Shown: positions 22,690 to 34,070 of the stretch, piece after piece
Position numbering within the stretch: position 1 is the stretch's first letter
How the letters are laid out: each line of letters opens with the position of its first letter
From: Dugong dugon
Taxonomy: Eukaryota; Chordata; Mammalia; Sirenia; Dugongidae
Assembly (NCBI GenBank): GCA_030035585.1
Contig: CM057481.1
Coordinates: forward strand, 6,845,128-6,909,127
Reading direction: 5' to 3'
Length of the DNA: 64,000 nt
The notes under the pieces: model-generated
The model's input: the letters and a program-made list of their open reading frames with translations, nothing else
What the model was told of the DNA's origin: nothing
Database searches by the model: none
Translations under genes and position numbers: made by a program

Positions 22690-22885
22690 GCAACATTGTC
22701 CATTACCATGCAGAAACGCAGAAAAATCATCCGTAGGAATATGCTCTTAATTGTATTATTAATCTGTAATTTGCAATTAGCCAATTTTATAATGAAAGCC
22801 ACTCACAAAAGGGGGCATTTTCTCTTTTAAAATTCATGATTGATTGTATTTTAACTGACAGGCTGTTCTTTCTGGGAAGAATCTT
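22690..22885. other. Candidate conserved non-coding block
   Basis: The AT-rich unique sequence attgtattattaatctgtaa, followed by tttgcaattagccaatttta and attcatgattgattg, packs several homeodomain-type TAAT/ATTA cores and a CCAAT-like box. Appearance only; conservation not measured. Confidence 0.25.
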
Positions 22886-22904
22886 CCTTAGGTTGTAATT
22901 CTGT

Positions 22905-23110
22905 CCCACAAATATTTACTGAGCCTTTGTTGTGTGCCAGGCACTGTGCTTGGTTCCAGAGATACAAAATGCCATAGTTCCTCCCTGCCCCTGACCTTCC
23001 ACCTCATTCTCAAGGGGAGTAGCTCAGCAGACAGAAAAATAAATGGTTACAATTCCATGTGATAAATGCAGCCATTGAAGACTGTTCAAGGCTTCTTGGG
23101 AGCTCAAGGG
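22905..23110 (-). mobile_element. L2-end-like ancient repeat, minus strand
   Basis: The phrase 'acaaatatttactgagcc' followed by 'gtgtgccaggcactgtgctt' and 'agagatacaaaatgcc' is the reverse complement pattern of the L2 3' end, extended by 'aataaatggttacaattcc'. Confidence 0.6.
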
Positions 23111-23169
23111 GGAAACGTAGCTTAGTCTAAGAATACTTCGAAGTTGAAGTGACAGGCTCTTCATCATTT

Positions 23170-23400
23170 TACCCTTTTCTGCCTCTCCAGCTTCCTCACC
23201 TGCCTTGCTCCCAAACGTGCCCTTTATTGTAGTTGTACTAAACTCCTGTTTATTCCCCAGTGAACTCGTACTCTGTCACATCCTCAGGCCTTTGTACATC
23301 AGCTGGCTTTTCCCCATTTTTTACTTCTCACACTCTTTACGCCTGAGCCCCCATTGGATGGCAAACTTGTTGAAGTGGATATGGTGACTGGGCGGGTGTG
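23170..23400 (+). mobile_element. L2 LINE relic
   Basis: The series 'cctcaggcctttgtacatc', 'gctggcttttcccc' and 'ggatggcaaacttgttgaag' resembles the L2 3' region (ctgttccctctgcctggaatg ... ctgtaagctcc). Diverged. Confidence 0.45.
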
Positions 23401-23640
23401 GTAGCCTTTTCAACTCCCTCATCTTGTGCCTTCCTCTACGGAAATTCAGGGAAGCCAAAAGCTGCGTTCCTCAGACTTCCTCACAGCCAGCATTCTGGAT
23501 ATGATTCATTCTGCCAGTTAGATGGATTTGCTTGAGTTCGGGAAGGCAGAATTGAAGCCAAGGCCACCTTTCTGTATTCTTTGCAGTTTCTGCTGTCAAG
23601 AACATTGGACAGACGTTGGGTTTTTCCACAGTAGTGTTTC
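23401..23640. mobile_element. Unclassified old repeat, related to 50.85-51.01 kb
   Basis: The segment 'gctgcgttcctcagacttcc ... agccagcattctggatatga ... gaagccaaggccacctttctg' lines up with 'gcagcattcctcagattccc ... agccaggttcctccaattgg ... gatggaggccaactttctgct' at 50.87 kb. The two are probably copies of one old family that I cannot name. Confidence 0.4.
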
Positions 23641-24814
23641 AGCACCCGGTGACTAGCTTCAGGGTCATTAAGAGGCAGGACATGGGGTATCCATTTCTTT
23701 GCTAGTGTGCTTTCCTACATAGCCAAAGACCGTGTCAGTGACAGCAGCTTTGTAATCCCTTGTCATGATTCGGGTGATCTATTCCCAGTGTCAGTGGTTC
23801 CATCGGTGGCTTCCTGATTCTCTGCCTTCCAGATGGTATCAGAGGTAGCAGCGCTCCTCATGAGTCATCCTGGGAGTCTCTCTACAGCCTGGGCCTCCAG
23901 CCTTTCCAGTGACTTGGTAAGCACCCAATGCTCTGTTTTATCTCCATTTTAGGCAGCTCTCCCTTTGTCGATAAACTTCTCACCGCCTTTAAGCCTCAGC
24001 CTCTATCTAAGGCTTGGAGATAACAGAGACGAGCCCTCCATGTTGTTGCGAGAATGCAAGGAGAAGAGGCAGGTGGGGGGCTTGGGACATTCCATAGCAT
24101 GTGGAAGTCACTCGGGGATTGGCACTTTGGGGTGAAGTGCTGCCATTAAGCACTCCTGACTTTGCTGGACAAGAACATGTGTGTCTACAAAAGATATTAT
24201 GGCACTCAAGAAGAAAGTCTTTCTACATCTTCTGATCGAGGAGAGATGTTTATTGGCTTCTTTTTATTACCTGGGTTCCATACAGCCCACTCTTTCATAG
24301 CTATGGCCAGATAACCCAGACTCTCTCTTTGGGCTCTAGTTGCTCACTTGCATGGTTCACATGTGGTACAGCACTGTTAGCCTCAGTCCATTTTCACAGC
24401 AGAGTTATCTAATCCAGAGTTCTGTACCTTTTGACTCCACTTCCACCAATTTCCATAAAGCCAAAAGCCTCTGTACCAGTGTGGAACAATTAAGCAGACA
24501 ACTGGATTTTACAGTGGAAGACTTTTGTTCTAAGCCTCTGAAAGTATAAACTGAGCTTGGGTCTTCTCCCCTTTAAAATGGGTATAAGAATTGCTGCCTT
24601 ACGTGGACAATTGGAAAGCCCTACAGACACGTAGTTAATAAGGATGTAGTGGTAGAGATGGTGAACATACTGATTGACCAGGTCAGTGGGCCACAAGATA
24701 CAACAAACACGTACCCATTATTTTGTTGTTGTTGTTCTATTTCAATTTATATTTATTCATGGTCTCTTACGTGCTGCCCTTGTTTAAATAATTTATGTAG
24801 GTTATAATGCTTTA
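23641..24814. other. No recognised feature
   Basis: Anonymous sequence. A (TTG)n piece 'ttttgttgttgttgttc' at about 24722 may be the end of a lost retroposon. No coding evidence. Confidence 0.55.
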
Positions 24815-24960
24815 TCTTTTTGACGCACTTATTGGGTAGGTATTCCTACCTGTCCTTTATAGATGAAGACATTGGCTCAGTGTGAGTGACTTGTCTGAAG
24901 TGATGCTGACTGTGACTCTAGCGCTCAGCTCCTTTTCTTTAACTGTAGATCCAAAGGCCT
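24815..24960 (-). mobile_element. MIR SINE fragment, minus strand
   Basis: The series 'gggtaggtattcctacctg', 'atagatgaagacattggctc' and 'gagtgacttgtctgaagtga' follows the MIR reverse strand. Confidence 0.65.
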
Positions 24961-25047
24961 CGGATTTCCTGAAGAGGGTTGGGTATTGCCGGCTACAAGG
25001 AGATCACGCCTGACAAAGATAAAATTTAGGTTCCTACCCGGTCTGAG

Positions 25048-25220
25048 GAAACCCTGGTGGTGTAGTGGTTAAGAGCTACTGCTGCTAGCCCAAAGGTTGG
25101 CAGTTCAAATCCACCAGGTGCTCCTTGGAAACTCTATGGGACAGTTCTACTCTGTCCTGTAGGGTCACTATGAGTCAGAGTTGACTCGAAGACAGTGGTT
25201 TGGTTTGGTTTTTCGGTGCC
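25048..25220 (+). mobile_element. AfroSINE, short type, with target duplication
   Basis: The head gaaaccctggtggtgtagtgg, B-box region ggcagttcaaatcc and tail 'gactcgaagacagtggtttgg' are followed by a TTTGG-rich end. Flanking cggtctgag (25039-25047) and tggtctgag (25221-25229) support a short duplication. It is little diverged. Confidence 0.93.
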
Positions 25221-25555
25221 TGGTCTGAGTGTGTGTTCACTTGCTGCGACCCTCCCCACAGCCGCCTCGGAGCGATGTCTCCACCAGGTATCAGTGCTGA
25301 GGTTGAGTCCCGCTGAAATCCTGCTGGGGGCCCTGGATACACAGTCACGTGCTGTGATTGACAAGCTACCTAATCGTACTCCTCCGGCCCTGAGAATGAC
25401 ACCTGGGAGGTGTTCTCCCCGTTTAACTCCACTATTATTGTTTTCAAATTTTTGTTTGTTTGTTTCAGCAAGAAGGTACATTTTCTCTCGCTGAAATGGG
25501 ATTTCAGAAGCTCTCATAAAAATGTATTTTGTTTTCCAAGGAGACTCTGCCCCCT
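25221..25555. other. Unique sequence, no gene
   Basis: Somewhat richer in CpG than its surroundings (gccgcctcggagcg, cctccggccc) but not a CpG island. The opposing open frames of 99 and 127 codons include SINE sequence and lack a domain. Confidence 0.5.
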
Positions 25556-25930
25556 CATCACCTTGACTTTAAGCTGCCCAAGGAGATGAGGAAGTTTTTA
25601 AAATGTCATTAATTACCTTTATCAGGTGGCCGCGGTTATCTGGCAGAGCCCTCCGAAGGAAACCGTTCTGCCCTGGGGAGGCGGAGTGCCATTCGGGAAA
25701 ACTGCTTCAGTGTTTTATAATTAGCTTTGTCTTTTGCACGCATTTAGTGAGAATGTAATAATTTGTTAGTTCCCGCTACTTGTATATTTGAAATAGAAAA
25801 TTGTTTGAATAATACAGCTCCCTGGAGGTATGCATGCAAACGCTAGAGGGACACTGTTTAAAAAAAAAAAAAAAAGTTCTCGGTGAAGAATTTTTCTAAT
25901 TAAAACAGATGAAATATTAAAGAAAAGATA
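25556..25930. other. Candidate conserved non-coding block
   Basis: Unique, with multiple homeodomain-type cores (gtcattaattacc, ataattagc, gtaataatttg, tctaattaaaac), an octamer-like atgcaaac, and 'ctttatcagg' with a GATA core, around a GC-richer middle (ggtggccgcggttatctgg). A 17-base A run interrupts it near 25.86 kb. It reads like a developmental enhancer, but this is inference from motif density only. Confidence 0.35.
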
Positions 25931-26693
25931 ACATTACACGTTTTCTAAAGTCCCTGGGTTTATCTGCCACACCCTGTCGGCTGGCACACTTCCCTCTTTG
26001 TAGAATCAAAGCTGTTACTAACCTGTAGGGCGCCTTTGTGCAAAGTAGACCCGGTCACCCCTTCTGGGGAGACAGCCCACCCTAGCCTACGTGGCCTGGT
26101 GAGTGGGGCACAGGCCTTTCCTGGTCTCCGAACTGGTGCCCTGTACAACCTGAACAACTGTGTTGCAGCCGTGGGTAATGGAAATGGTTAAGGTCATCTG
26201 TGAACGAGATGGGGAATAAACACCCCTGCCCTAGCTGAGGATGGGCGAGTATATTCTGAAACTGAGCTTCCTGTAAGGAAGGAAATTGGATCGTGGCTCA
26301 GCCTTTAGGAAAGTGTTGTGGGCAGGTTTGGGGTGCAGTGATGAGGAACCTCACCACCACATGATATGCTCTGTAAAGTGGAGGCTCAGGCTGGCTTCCG
26401 GTAGGGCGATGTGAAGTGGTCCCAGGTGAATGGGGGCCAGAGAATGTCTCTACAATCTGAAATTAAAGTTGGAGTTTCACAATGCCGCAGAAATTTTTGT
26501 TTCGTTGGTTATGGGGGCATGAAGAATAAGTAGTTCTTGGCTCAGCTAGTACATCTGCTAATCATACTGCAGGTGCTCAGAGGCGAATCAGTTTCAGGAC
26601 ATGCAAGCAACGGCCTTTCTGGAAATAACCATGAGGCTAGCACTCCAGCCGCCTCCCTCCCTTTCCCCCTCCTGCCTTGCACTAATAGAGAGT
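25931..26693. other. No recognised feature
   Basis: Anonymous sequence without repeat signature or supported exon. Confidence 0.55.
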
Positions 26694-27320
26694 TGTCTTA
26701 GTTCCCAGAGCTGCTGTAACAGAAATACCACAGGTGGGTGGCTTTCAAGAACAGAAATGTATTTCTCACAGTTCTGGAGGCTGAAAGTCCACATTGTTCT
26801 CGGCCATGAGGATTCCCTCTGTGAGCCTCTCGCCTCGTTTCTGGTTTCTGCCAGTGACCCTTGGCGTTGCTTCACGTTCCTTGGCAACTGTCTTACCACG
26901 CCGTGTCTAATCTGCTCTGTTTGTAACTCAGAAGTGATTAGGTTTAGGACTCGCCCTACTCTGGTGTGACTGCATTAATATAACAAGAGAAAACCTCTAT
27001 TTCCAAACAGGGTCATATTTACAGGCACCCGCTCATAAAAGCTCATTGCCGTTGAGTCGATGCCCACTTGTAGCAACCCTAGAGGATAGAGTAGAGCTGC
27101 CCCATTGGGTTTTCAAGGCTGTAATCTTTATGGACGCCCACTGCCACAGCTTTTTCCTGCTGAGCAGCTGGGGGGTTCGATATGCCAACCTTTCAGGTAG
27201 CACCCGAGCACTTAATCACTGCGCCACCAGGGCTCCTCATAGACAGGCGCAGAGGTTAGGATTTCAATACATATCTTTGGGCATCAAAATTCAATTCATA
27301 GCAAGGATGTTAAGTTGGAT
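26694..27320 (-). mobile_element. MaLR-type LTR, minus strand, split by a SINE
   Basis: It starts TGTCTTAGTTCCCAGAGCTG and contains 'cacagttctggaggctgaaa', 'aagtgattaggtttaggact' and 'aggttaggatttcaatacat', the antisense pattern of MLT1/MST-type LTRs. The SINE at 27038-27235 interrupts it, and LTR sequence resumes after it. Confidence 0.75.
27038..27235 (-). mobile_element. AfroSINE nested in MaLR LTR
   Basis: The tail gctcattgccgttgagtcga, ggctgtaatctttatggacg and inverted 5' end cactgcgccaccagggctc are present. A short ctcata on each side (27032, 27236) may be the duplication. Confidence 0.9.
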
Positions 27321-27344
27321 GAGTGATGATATAAGAAAACAAGT

Positions 27345-27605
27345 AGCACCAGGAGGTAACATTTGTTGAACTCCTCTGTTTGCCAAGTAACCAACCAACA
27401 ACAGAACCATACGCCAGAGTGGACTGTTTGCCAGGTGCAGATATTCAGGAACGAGCAAAAATAGCCTAAGTCCTTGCCCTCAGGGAGTTTATAGTCTAGT
27501 GGAGGAAATGGACATTAAAGAAGAAATTCCGCAGATAAATATATTATTACAAACCATGAGAGGTTCTGTCAGGGAGAAGGAGACTGATTTGGACGGATTT
27601 ACGTT
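27345..27605 (-). mobile_element. L2-end-like ancient repeat
   Basis: The series 'ggtaacatttgttgaactcc', 'tgccctcagggagtttatag' and 'tagtggaggaaatggacat' follows the dispersed ancient repeat seen at 6.5 and 61.8 kb, with an odd insertion 'accaaccaacaacagaacc' near its start. Confidence 0.5.
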
Positions 27606-28525
27606 TTGAGCCACTCAACCAATAATTTAAAAAAATACAGGAAACAAACACCCCCAAATCTTTCTATATGGTAACGAAATTATTCTGATATTGGCATGTA
27701 AGACTGGCATCTTAACAAAGGAGACATTGCTTCAAATGAGGGCTCTGCCACATCTTTTGGGCCTGTTCAGGCTTCTGCCACCGAGAACTCAGCCGGCCAG
27801 AGACAAGAAGCTCTGGCAGATCGGGATGGTTGCTTTTGCTCTCTCCCAATATTAAGAACTAAGAGTCAGGTTACTTCACGTGAAACATCTCCTCTTCTCA
27901 ACAAATGTTGAAAAGTTTGTGTTTTCCACGTGATGAGGAAAGAGGCCTGGAGAGGTTAGAGGTTGTGAAGACCAAGAGTTATTCAACTAAAGGTTTGGGG
28001 TTAAAACCGCCGTTGTAGGTGTTCTACAAATATTTGAATTGAGTTGGTTTGCTAGCTCCAGGCTGTGGAGGTAGAATCTGGGCTGAGTTGTTTGACTCAC
28101 ACCGAGTTGTCCTCTAAATACATGCATCTTCTCACCTATAATATCATATTTCTGATACTTGCTTGGTTACAGAAGGCATTTTGAGGATATGACCCTTTAC
28201 CAACACAGCACCAGGTGTTGGGTACCTATATTCATTTGCTTGAACATGACCCTGTTGAGGAAGAGACCTACCTCATCCGTGGATGACATCTTTGGGGTCT
28301 GTCTATCTCTTTTGAAAATGTTTCACCTTTTGGCTCCTGTGACATTGTCTGTTTCCCCTCCCCTTTTGGCTCTTTGAAAACTCCCCTGACAACTCCTCCT
28401 TTTTCCCTGGTGCAGATTTCTTCACTCTCTGGCCAGGTACTTACCTCCTCACTAGCTCATCTTCCCTCCCTTTTCCATCTTCCACTTGTTATCTCCCTGC
28501 CTCCCTCTTTCCTTCCTGTTTGTTA

Positions 28526-28562
28526 TTCCATCCCAGCCCATCCCGTCGCATCCCATCCCATT
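28526..28562 (+). repeat. Imperfect (CATCC)n pentanucleotide repeat
   Basis: About seven units such as catcc, cagcc and cgtcg follow each other in a pyrimidine-rich strand. Confidence 0.7.
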
Positions 28563-28791
28563 CTGAACCTACTGAGAAGTGCCTACTCTGTGCTTCTGAG
28601 GCTACAATGAGGCAGAATTTATCTTGGAGGCGGTTACAATCTAGTGAAGGGGCTCTTGTGACACAGCTTGATGAGGAAGTATAAGGAGCCTTAGGGACAT
28701 GTGGAAAGGGGACCTAAACTAAATGTGTCGAGGCACACATTGACTCACACATATGAGGACCTAAAATAAGTAATAAATACCCTGTGGTTGA

Positions 28792-28793
<2 letters not shown>

Positions 28794-28835
<42 letters not shown>
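28794..28835 (+). repeat. (GT)n microsatellite, about 20 units
   Basis: Uninterrupted GT/TG dinucleotides. Minus-strand 'Thr-His' open frames over it are artefacts of the repeat. Confidence 0.95.
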
Positions 28836-28845
<10 letters not shown>

Positions 28846-28999
28846 AGCAGGATTCACTGCCAAGAAAGGTTGAGCAGAAACATGGTGTTTCAGAAATGAA
28901 ACCTTGTAAGAATGTAAATCTGCATTGGATTTGATCATGTGTGTATATGTATGTGAGTGTGCACGTACATGAACACAATCTTTGTGTTGTCTGTTGTAC

Positions 29000-29130
29000 T
29001 CAACCAGAAATGCACGTGAAAGTCACCTATACAGCTTTGTAAAGGCATACGGCCCCAGCCCAGAAACCCCGATTCCTGGTATTTTTCACAAAGCTCACTG
29101 GTGAATTACAACCTGAGCTGAGAACCACTA
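29000..29130 (+). mobile_element. MER5-type hAT transposon relic
   Basis: The series 'ggccccagcccagaaacccc', 'attcctggtatttttcacaa', 'gctcactggtgaatt' and the end 'gctgagaaccactac' resembles MER5A (ggccccaccccagag ... tgagaaccactg). Confidence 0.6.
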
Positions 29131-30272
29131 CATTTAGAATTATTTTGGAGAACTAATGTGAACAACTTTGTAAAATAGAGAATAAGATACTGTTTTCATT
29201 AGATTACCTTTTCCAAGTGTCTCTGAAACCAAGTGACAGGTGTGTTACAGACCACAATACGTAGTGAAGTTATTTATTAACTGCTATGCGAGTGCAGCAC
29301 ATGTCATGAATAGTTTCCTATCTTCATCTTGGCCCAGATCCACTAGGTAATTACTCATGTTTAAGCTTGATTCCTCCAAAAACAGTTAGGTCATTTGCTA
29401 AGTAGTACCTGGATACCTGTCTTCTAATAGCATTTCCCCCAGACTTGTCATACCTGAATCCATCTTTCTGGCACAAGATGGAAAGACCTTCAGTTATAGT
29501 GTGTCTCAGTGGTGGTAAAATCAGTCTTTAAAAAATAGTTAATGTAAAAACTGTGCACAGTCATAAATAGACCTAGGATTCCAGCTGGCACCAAGTCTGA
29601 TTTTAGACTGACTGACAATCAAGCTACAATGTTTTTCTATTTTTCAAACGAGAGGAAAAAAAAAATTCACAAAACAGAAACTTTTTTTTTCTTGCTTATT
29701 TTAGATCCTATTTAAAATAGTCACGAATGTGAAATACCCTAATTTTAGATTTAGGTCATGCAAAATGATTCATCTTTTAAGATAAAAAAGAACTGGCAGG
29801 AGTAGCTGTGGTGAAGGTTAATGTTGGGAGAGCTGGGCCACATTGTGTGGACCATATTTTGCCACTGTGTCAGTGGACGACTCTATCCCCTGACTTCCCA
29901 GTTCGTGGACACAGCTTTCCAGATCTGGGGAGGAGCTAAAGAATAAATCTAAGGAGACTTCCAGCTTCAGATAACTCTCGTGCCTGCTTCATTTACTCAT
30001 CACATTGGCCAGTAGACAAGTGGCTTCAAATACTGCACCACACACTTTGTGTCTCTCACCCTCTCGTGCAGAGAGAACCAGTCTATGCTTGCCTCCGCTC
30101 ATTCCCCACATCATCCCCTGGACAGGAGATGTCCTGGTAGGTGGCTAGTCCAAGGTATTATAGTGAAATTGGCCTTTATTACTTCTTGTCCAGAATTTTA
30201 TTAGCAAGGGGAAGGTGGAAGTTTATGGGACAGGGTAGGGCAGAAACACAGAACCATTTTGAGTTTTTCTGA
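29131..30272. other. No recognised feature
   Basis: Anonymous sequence with short A/T runs near 29.66 kb. No coding or repeat evidence. Confidence 0.55.
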
Positions 30273-30411
30273 AGTCCTTGGATGATGCAAATGGTAAATG
30301 TGTTTGACTGCTAACTGAAAAGTTGGCAGTTTGAGTTCACCCAGAGGCACCTTGGAAGAAAGGCCTGGTGATCTACTTCTGACAAATCAGTCATTGAAAA
30401 CCCTCTGAACC
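30273..30411 (+). mobile_element. AfroSINE 5' part, long type
   Basis: The head agtccttggatgatgcaaat, B-box-like ggcagtttgagttcac and 'gcctggtgatctacttctga' module end at 'cattgaaaaccctctgaac'. The tail is missing where L1 sequence starts. Confidence 0.8.
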
Positions 30412-30412
30412 T

Positions 30413-31745
30413 TTTCTTGATGAAAACTTTGAAGAAGACTGGCATAGAAGGGAAGTTCCTCAATATGATTCAGGGTATATATGGAAAAACAACAGCTAAC
30501 ATTATACTTAATGGAGAAAGAGCGAAGGCTTTCCTCTCGAAATCAGGAAGAAGACATGGGTGCCCACCCTCACCACTTCTATTCAATATTGTATTGGAGG
30601 TCCTAGCCATAGCAATAACATAAGAAAAAGAAATAAAAACTATCCATATTGGAAAAGAAAAGGTAAAATTATCTCTGTTCACATGTAACATGATCCCGCA
30701 TATAGAAAATCTCAAAGAGTCTGCAAGAAATCTTTTAGAGGTAATCAAGGAATTTAGCAACGTTGCAGTGTATAAGATCAGCAAACAGAAATTAGTTCAG
30801 TTTTTATATACCAGTAATGAGAAATAAGAAAGGGAAATTAGGGAAACAGTTCCATTTGCCATAGCATCTAAGAGAATAATTTACCTAGGAATAAATTTAA
30901 GCGAGACGTGAAGACTTACACAATTAAAATTATAAAACACAGCTGAAAGAGATTAAAAAAGACTTAAATAGATGGAAAGATGTTCCATGTTCATGAATCC
31001 TAAGACTTAATGCTGTTATTACCCAAAGTGGTCTATCGATTCAACACAATCCCAATCAAAATTCCAACAGCCTTCTTTCCAGAAACGGAAAAACTGATAT
31101 TCAAATTTATATAGGATGGCAAGAAGCCTCGAATAGCTAAACCAATGTGAAAGAGAAGAACAAAGTAGGAGGACTCACACTTCCTAATTTTAAAACATTA
31201 TACAGCTACAGTAACGAAAATAGCCTGGTACTGATATTACAATAGACATATAGACCTATGGAATAGAACTGAGAGTCCAGAAATAAACTCACACATCTAT
31301 AGTCAACTGATTTTTGACAAAGGTGCTAAATCTGTTCAATGAGAGAAGAAGAATCTCTTTGATGAATGGTGCTGTGAAAATGAGATTTCCATGTACAGAA
31401 AAATGAAGCAGGATTCATATCCTACACCGTACAGAAAAACAAAAATGGATTAAAGACCTAAATGTGAAAGCTAAAACCATAAAATTCTTAAAAGAAAGTA
31501 CAGAGGCAATGCTGTTGAGTCTAGCTTTTAACAATGGATTATCCATTATAATACCAACATCACAAACAGCAAAAGACAAAACAAATAAATGGGATCTCAC
31601 AAATATTGAAAACTTTTGTTCATCAAAAGACTTCACCAAAAAAGTGAAAAGACGAAGTACAGACTGGAAGAGTGTCATTGGAAACCACGTATCTGACAAG
31701 AACCTAATAACCAAATATACATAAAACATCAACAACATAATGGGA
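30413..31745 (+). mobile_element. L1 LINE ORF2 fragment, plus strand
   Basis: It resembles L1 from the reverse transcriptase core to near the ORF2 end: 'acagctaacattatacttaa', 'cctcaccacttctattcaat', 'cctaggaataaatttaagcg', 'ctgatttttgacaaaggtgc', 'tggattaaagacctaaatgt'. It is truncated at both ends, with no 3'UTR or poly(A). Confidence 0.88.
30417..31724 (+). pseudogene. L1 ORF2 remnant (RT core to C-terminal part)
   Basis: The first frame (30417-30623) shows [20 protein letters not shown] and '[17 protein letters not shown]', the region leading into RT motif B. The usual FADD/YADD block that follows is destroyed: the DNA reads 'ttcacatgtaacatgatccc', giving a non-catalytic sequence. Further on, 31464-31724 carries 'AKTIKFLKE', 'TAKDKTNKWDLTNIENF' and 'SDKNLITKY', matching the L1 segment after the thumb. 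Several frameshifts and stops lie between. It has no function expected; minus-strand frames over it are shadows. Confidence 0.82.
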
Positions 31746-32244
31746 ATTCAGAAAATATAGAAGAATATATGAAAAAAACTCTTCCAGAGAAAAGCAGTGA
31801 TAACATTTTAGTATATTTTCTCCCAATTTGAATATATCCTTGTGTATTATATACATATTTATATATTCATACTCAAATATTTTTTATATACCTAAGGTCA
31901 TATGTTATATACCATGCCTCTTTTTTCTGATCTGTAATGTATGTATGAACCTAAGCAATCAAGACCAAGATGTGGTTGAATGTGTGATCCAAATGCTTCC
32001 ACTGAACTGATTGTCTATTCCAGGAAATTATTACTTTTTGTTGTGTTTGTGACCTTCAAGATGCCATTTCCTAAAATAAAATTATGATATCAACACTAAA
32101 AAAAGAAAGAAAACCTATGGGGGCAGGGTAGACACAAAAGAACAAATTCAATAGAACCTAGAGTCTACACATTCAGCAAGCTAGACTTTACCCCCTTCCC
32201 TCTGGAACTTGAAATAATAAAATCAGATCTGAAAGAAAAAAAAC
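31746..32244. other. AT-rich unclassified sequence
   Basis: Follows the L1 relic. 'catattttttatatacctaagg'-style AT-rich text may be another old LINE fragment, but I cannot assign it. No gene. Confidence 0.4.
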
Positions 32245-32310
32245 CATCTATGGAGTGCATTTCCACTCTAACATGCATGGCGCTGTCACGAGTAGAATGC
32301 ACTCCATTGC
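32245..32310 (+). mobile_element. AfroSINE tail fragment
   Basis: The sequence 'ctatggagtgcatttccact' through 'gcgctgtcacgagtagaatg' and 'cactccattgc' is a diverged copy of the SINE 3' tail only. Confidence 0.6.
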
Positions 32311-33224
32311 ATTTTTATTTTTGTTCTGTTTGTTAGTTTTAGAGTTTCTCTGGCTGAGCACATCAGATTTTAAGGTTTGAGGGTTTTTAGTGTGCCCTCC
32401 TCAATCAGCACTGGTCCTCGCTGTCTACTTCGTCCAGCTCAGCAGTTGAAACTTCAGATGTTTTAAGACCTGTAAAACAAGTTCTATCCCAATAATAAAG
32501 ATCACTAGATTTCTATTAAGTTTGTTAATATTAATCCACATTAAATCCTTGACTCTTAGTCATCTTTTATATTTCAGTAGCTAGAAATCACTTTTATTTT
32601 TAAAAATTCTCAGTTGGATACATGTTTGTAGATTAAGTCCTTTAGTGATTATTTCAGAATCCCATTAATCTCCAGTAACGTAACTTAGAAGCAAATTGAA
32701 GTAAGACATTCTTTTAAATATTACTCACATGTAGTAATAAACTATCTTATATGGTGGGCTTAGCAATGGAAACTTTGATTTAAAAAGAAAATTCTGTTTG
32801 TTATTGCTGATCATTCTTCAGAGTTCTGTTTTCTTTACATTAGCTGTTGAATGCATATCCATAAAAATCAGTGTGAAAATAAGCCAGAGGGAAAAAAGAA
32901 GACAAAACCAGAGGGAAATGCCTAGAGATTTTAAACTCGCAGTAAGCCTTGCAGAAATACTTATCCATTCATTAGCCTGTGTTAGTCACAGTGATCATTG
33001 TCACCCATTTATTCCCTTTTGGGCATAGACACAATTTTAAAAGTACCTAGCAAGTAGGGATGATATATGAAATATGTTCAAGGGCTGTCTCTATTCTTTT
33101 AATATCTATCAAAAGCCCGTGATAATTTTGCCAACACCATTAATTTTTGCTAAGCTTTTTGTTCTTTTCTCCGTTTTCAAATGGTTTACTTTTCTTTCTC
33201 TTGAAGTGAAAAGCTCTGAGGTCA
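32311..33224. other. No recognised feature
   Basis: Anonymous AT-rich sequence. A 76-codon plus frame at 32.8-33.0 kb has no known domain. Confidence 0.55.
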
Positions 33225-33398
33225 TATGTTCATTCATTTAACAAATAAATTATTGGCCATGTAACATGTGCTGGGCTCTGGGTTAAGTGCTAGGGCTGAA
33301 TCTGTGAGCAAGGTCAACCTGGCTTCTGCACTCTCGAGGCTTGTATTATAGTGAGGGAAGAGAGGTAGTGCACGTGTGCATGCATGCGCGCGCGCGCA

Positions 33399-33452
<54 letters not shown>

Positions 33453-33925
33453 GGTAAATGAAACAAAATAAATTCCAATTGTAAGTATTATGAAGGAAAC
33501 AAATGAAGGATGGAGAGAGAGAGAATAACAGGGACTAGAGAGGTCAGGGATAGCACTCTGGAAAAGGGGTCATATTTCAAGCCTGAAAGATGAGAAGAAC
33601 TGGCTGGAGAAGGAGAGATGGGGAAGCATTTCTGGTCAAGGGACCAGCATATGCCAAGGTCCTGAGTTGAGAAGAGAACTCAGTCTGTTTATTGAATGAC
33701 AGAAAGACCAGTTGGCATATTATAATTGCAGAGTGCTGGGTGGGCAATGGGCCTTCAGAGCAATAGAAGGGTGTTTGGATTTTATTTCCAGTACAGTGGG
33801 AGTCATTAATGGAATAAAGCAGGGAGTTGACCTGTGTGATTTGCATTGTGAGAAGATAATTGAGCTGCTGCATGCAGAATGAATTAAGGGCAAAGGCTAT
33901 CAGATAGAAGACTATTATCTCAATG
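33225..33925 (+). mobile_element. Ancient dispersed repeat, split by a CA tract
   Basis: 'catttaacaaataaattatt', 'ctgggctctgggttaagtgc' then, after the CA repeat, 'gaaagatgagaagaactggc' and 'ttggattttatttccagtac'. The order of these phrases matches the repeat at 6.5-7.26 and 61.8-62.3 kb. Confidence 0.6.
33368..33450 (+). repeat. 83-nt alternating purine/pyrimidine tract (Z-DNA-prone)
   Basis: The order is a mixed gtgcacgtgtgcatgcatgc segment, a (GC)n core gcgcgcgcgcacgcgc, then a long (CA)n run. Purine/pyrimidine alternation is unbroken from 33368 to 33450. The minus-strand 'Cys-Val' open frame over it is an artefact. Confidence 0.9.
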
Positions 33926-34070
33926 TTGATGAGAGATGACTAGGATGTTACTCATAGCAGCAACAGTAAGGGATTGCTGATGGGATTAGACACTGGTTGG
34001 GGGGTGGGGGGAGCGGTATGGAAAGAGCAAAGGAAGAGGTGGCATTTATGGGTGACAGCGTGGAGTAAGT

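Larger units (their letters stand above)
27606..28999. other. No gene; pyrimidine-rich and TG repeats
   Basis: The pyrimidine-rich stretch 28.39-28.56 kb ends in CATCC-type pentamers (28526-28562). The remainder is anonymous apart from the TG tract below. Confidence 0.55.

Noticed and set aside
25221-25420. CpG island
   Set aside because: A few CpGs cluster, but the density and length are well below island criteria by eye.
25134-25517. 127-codon minus frame and opposing 99-codon plus frame
   Set aside because: It starts inside SINE sequence; open on both strands because of local composition, not coding.
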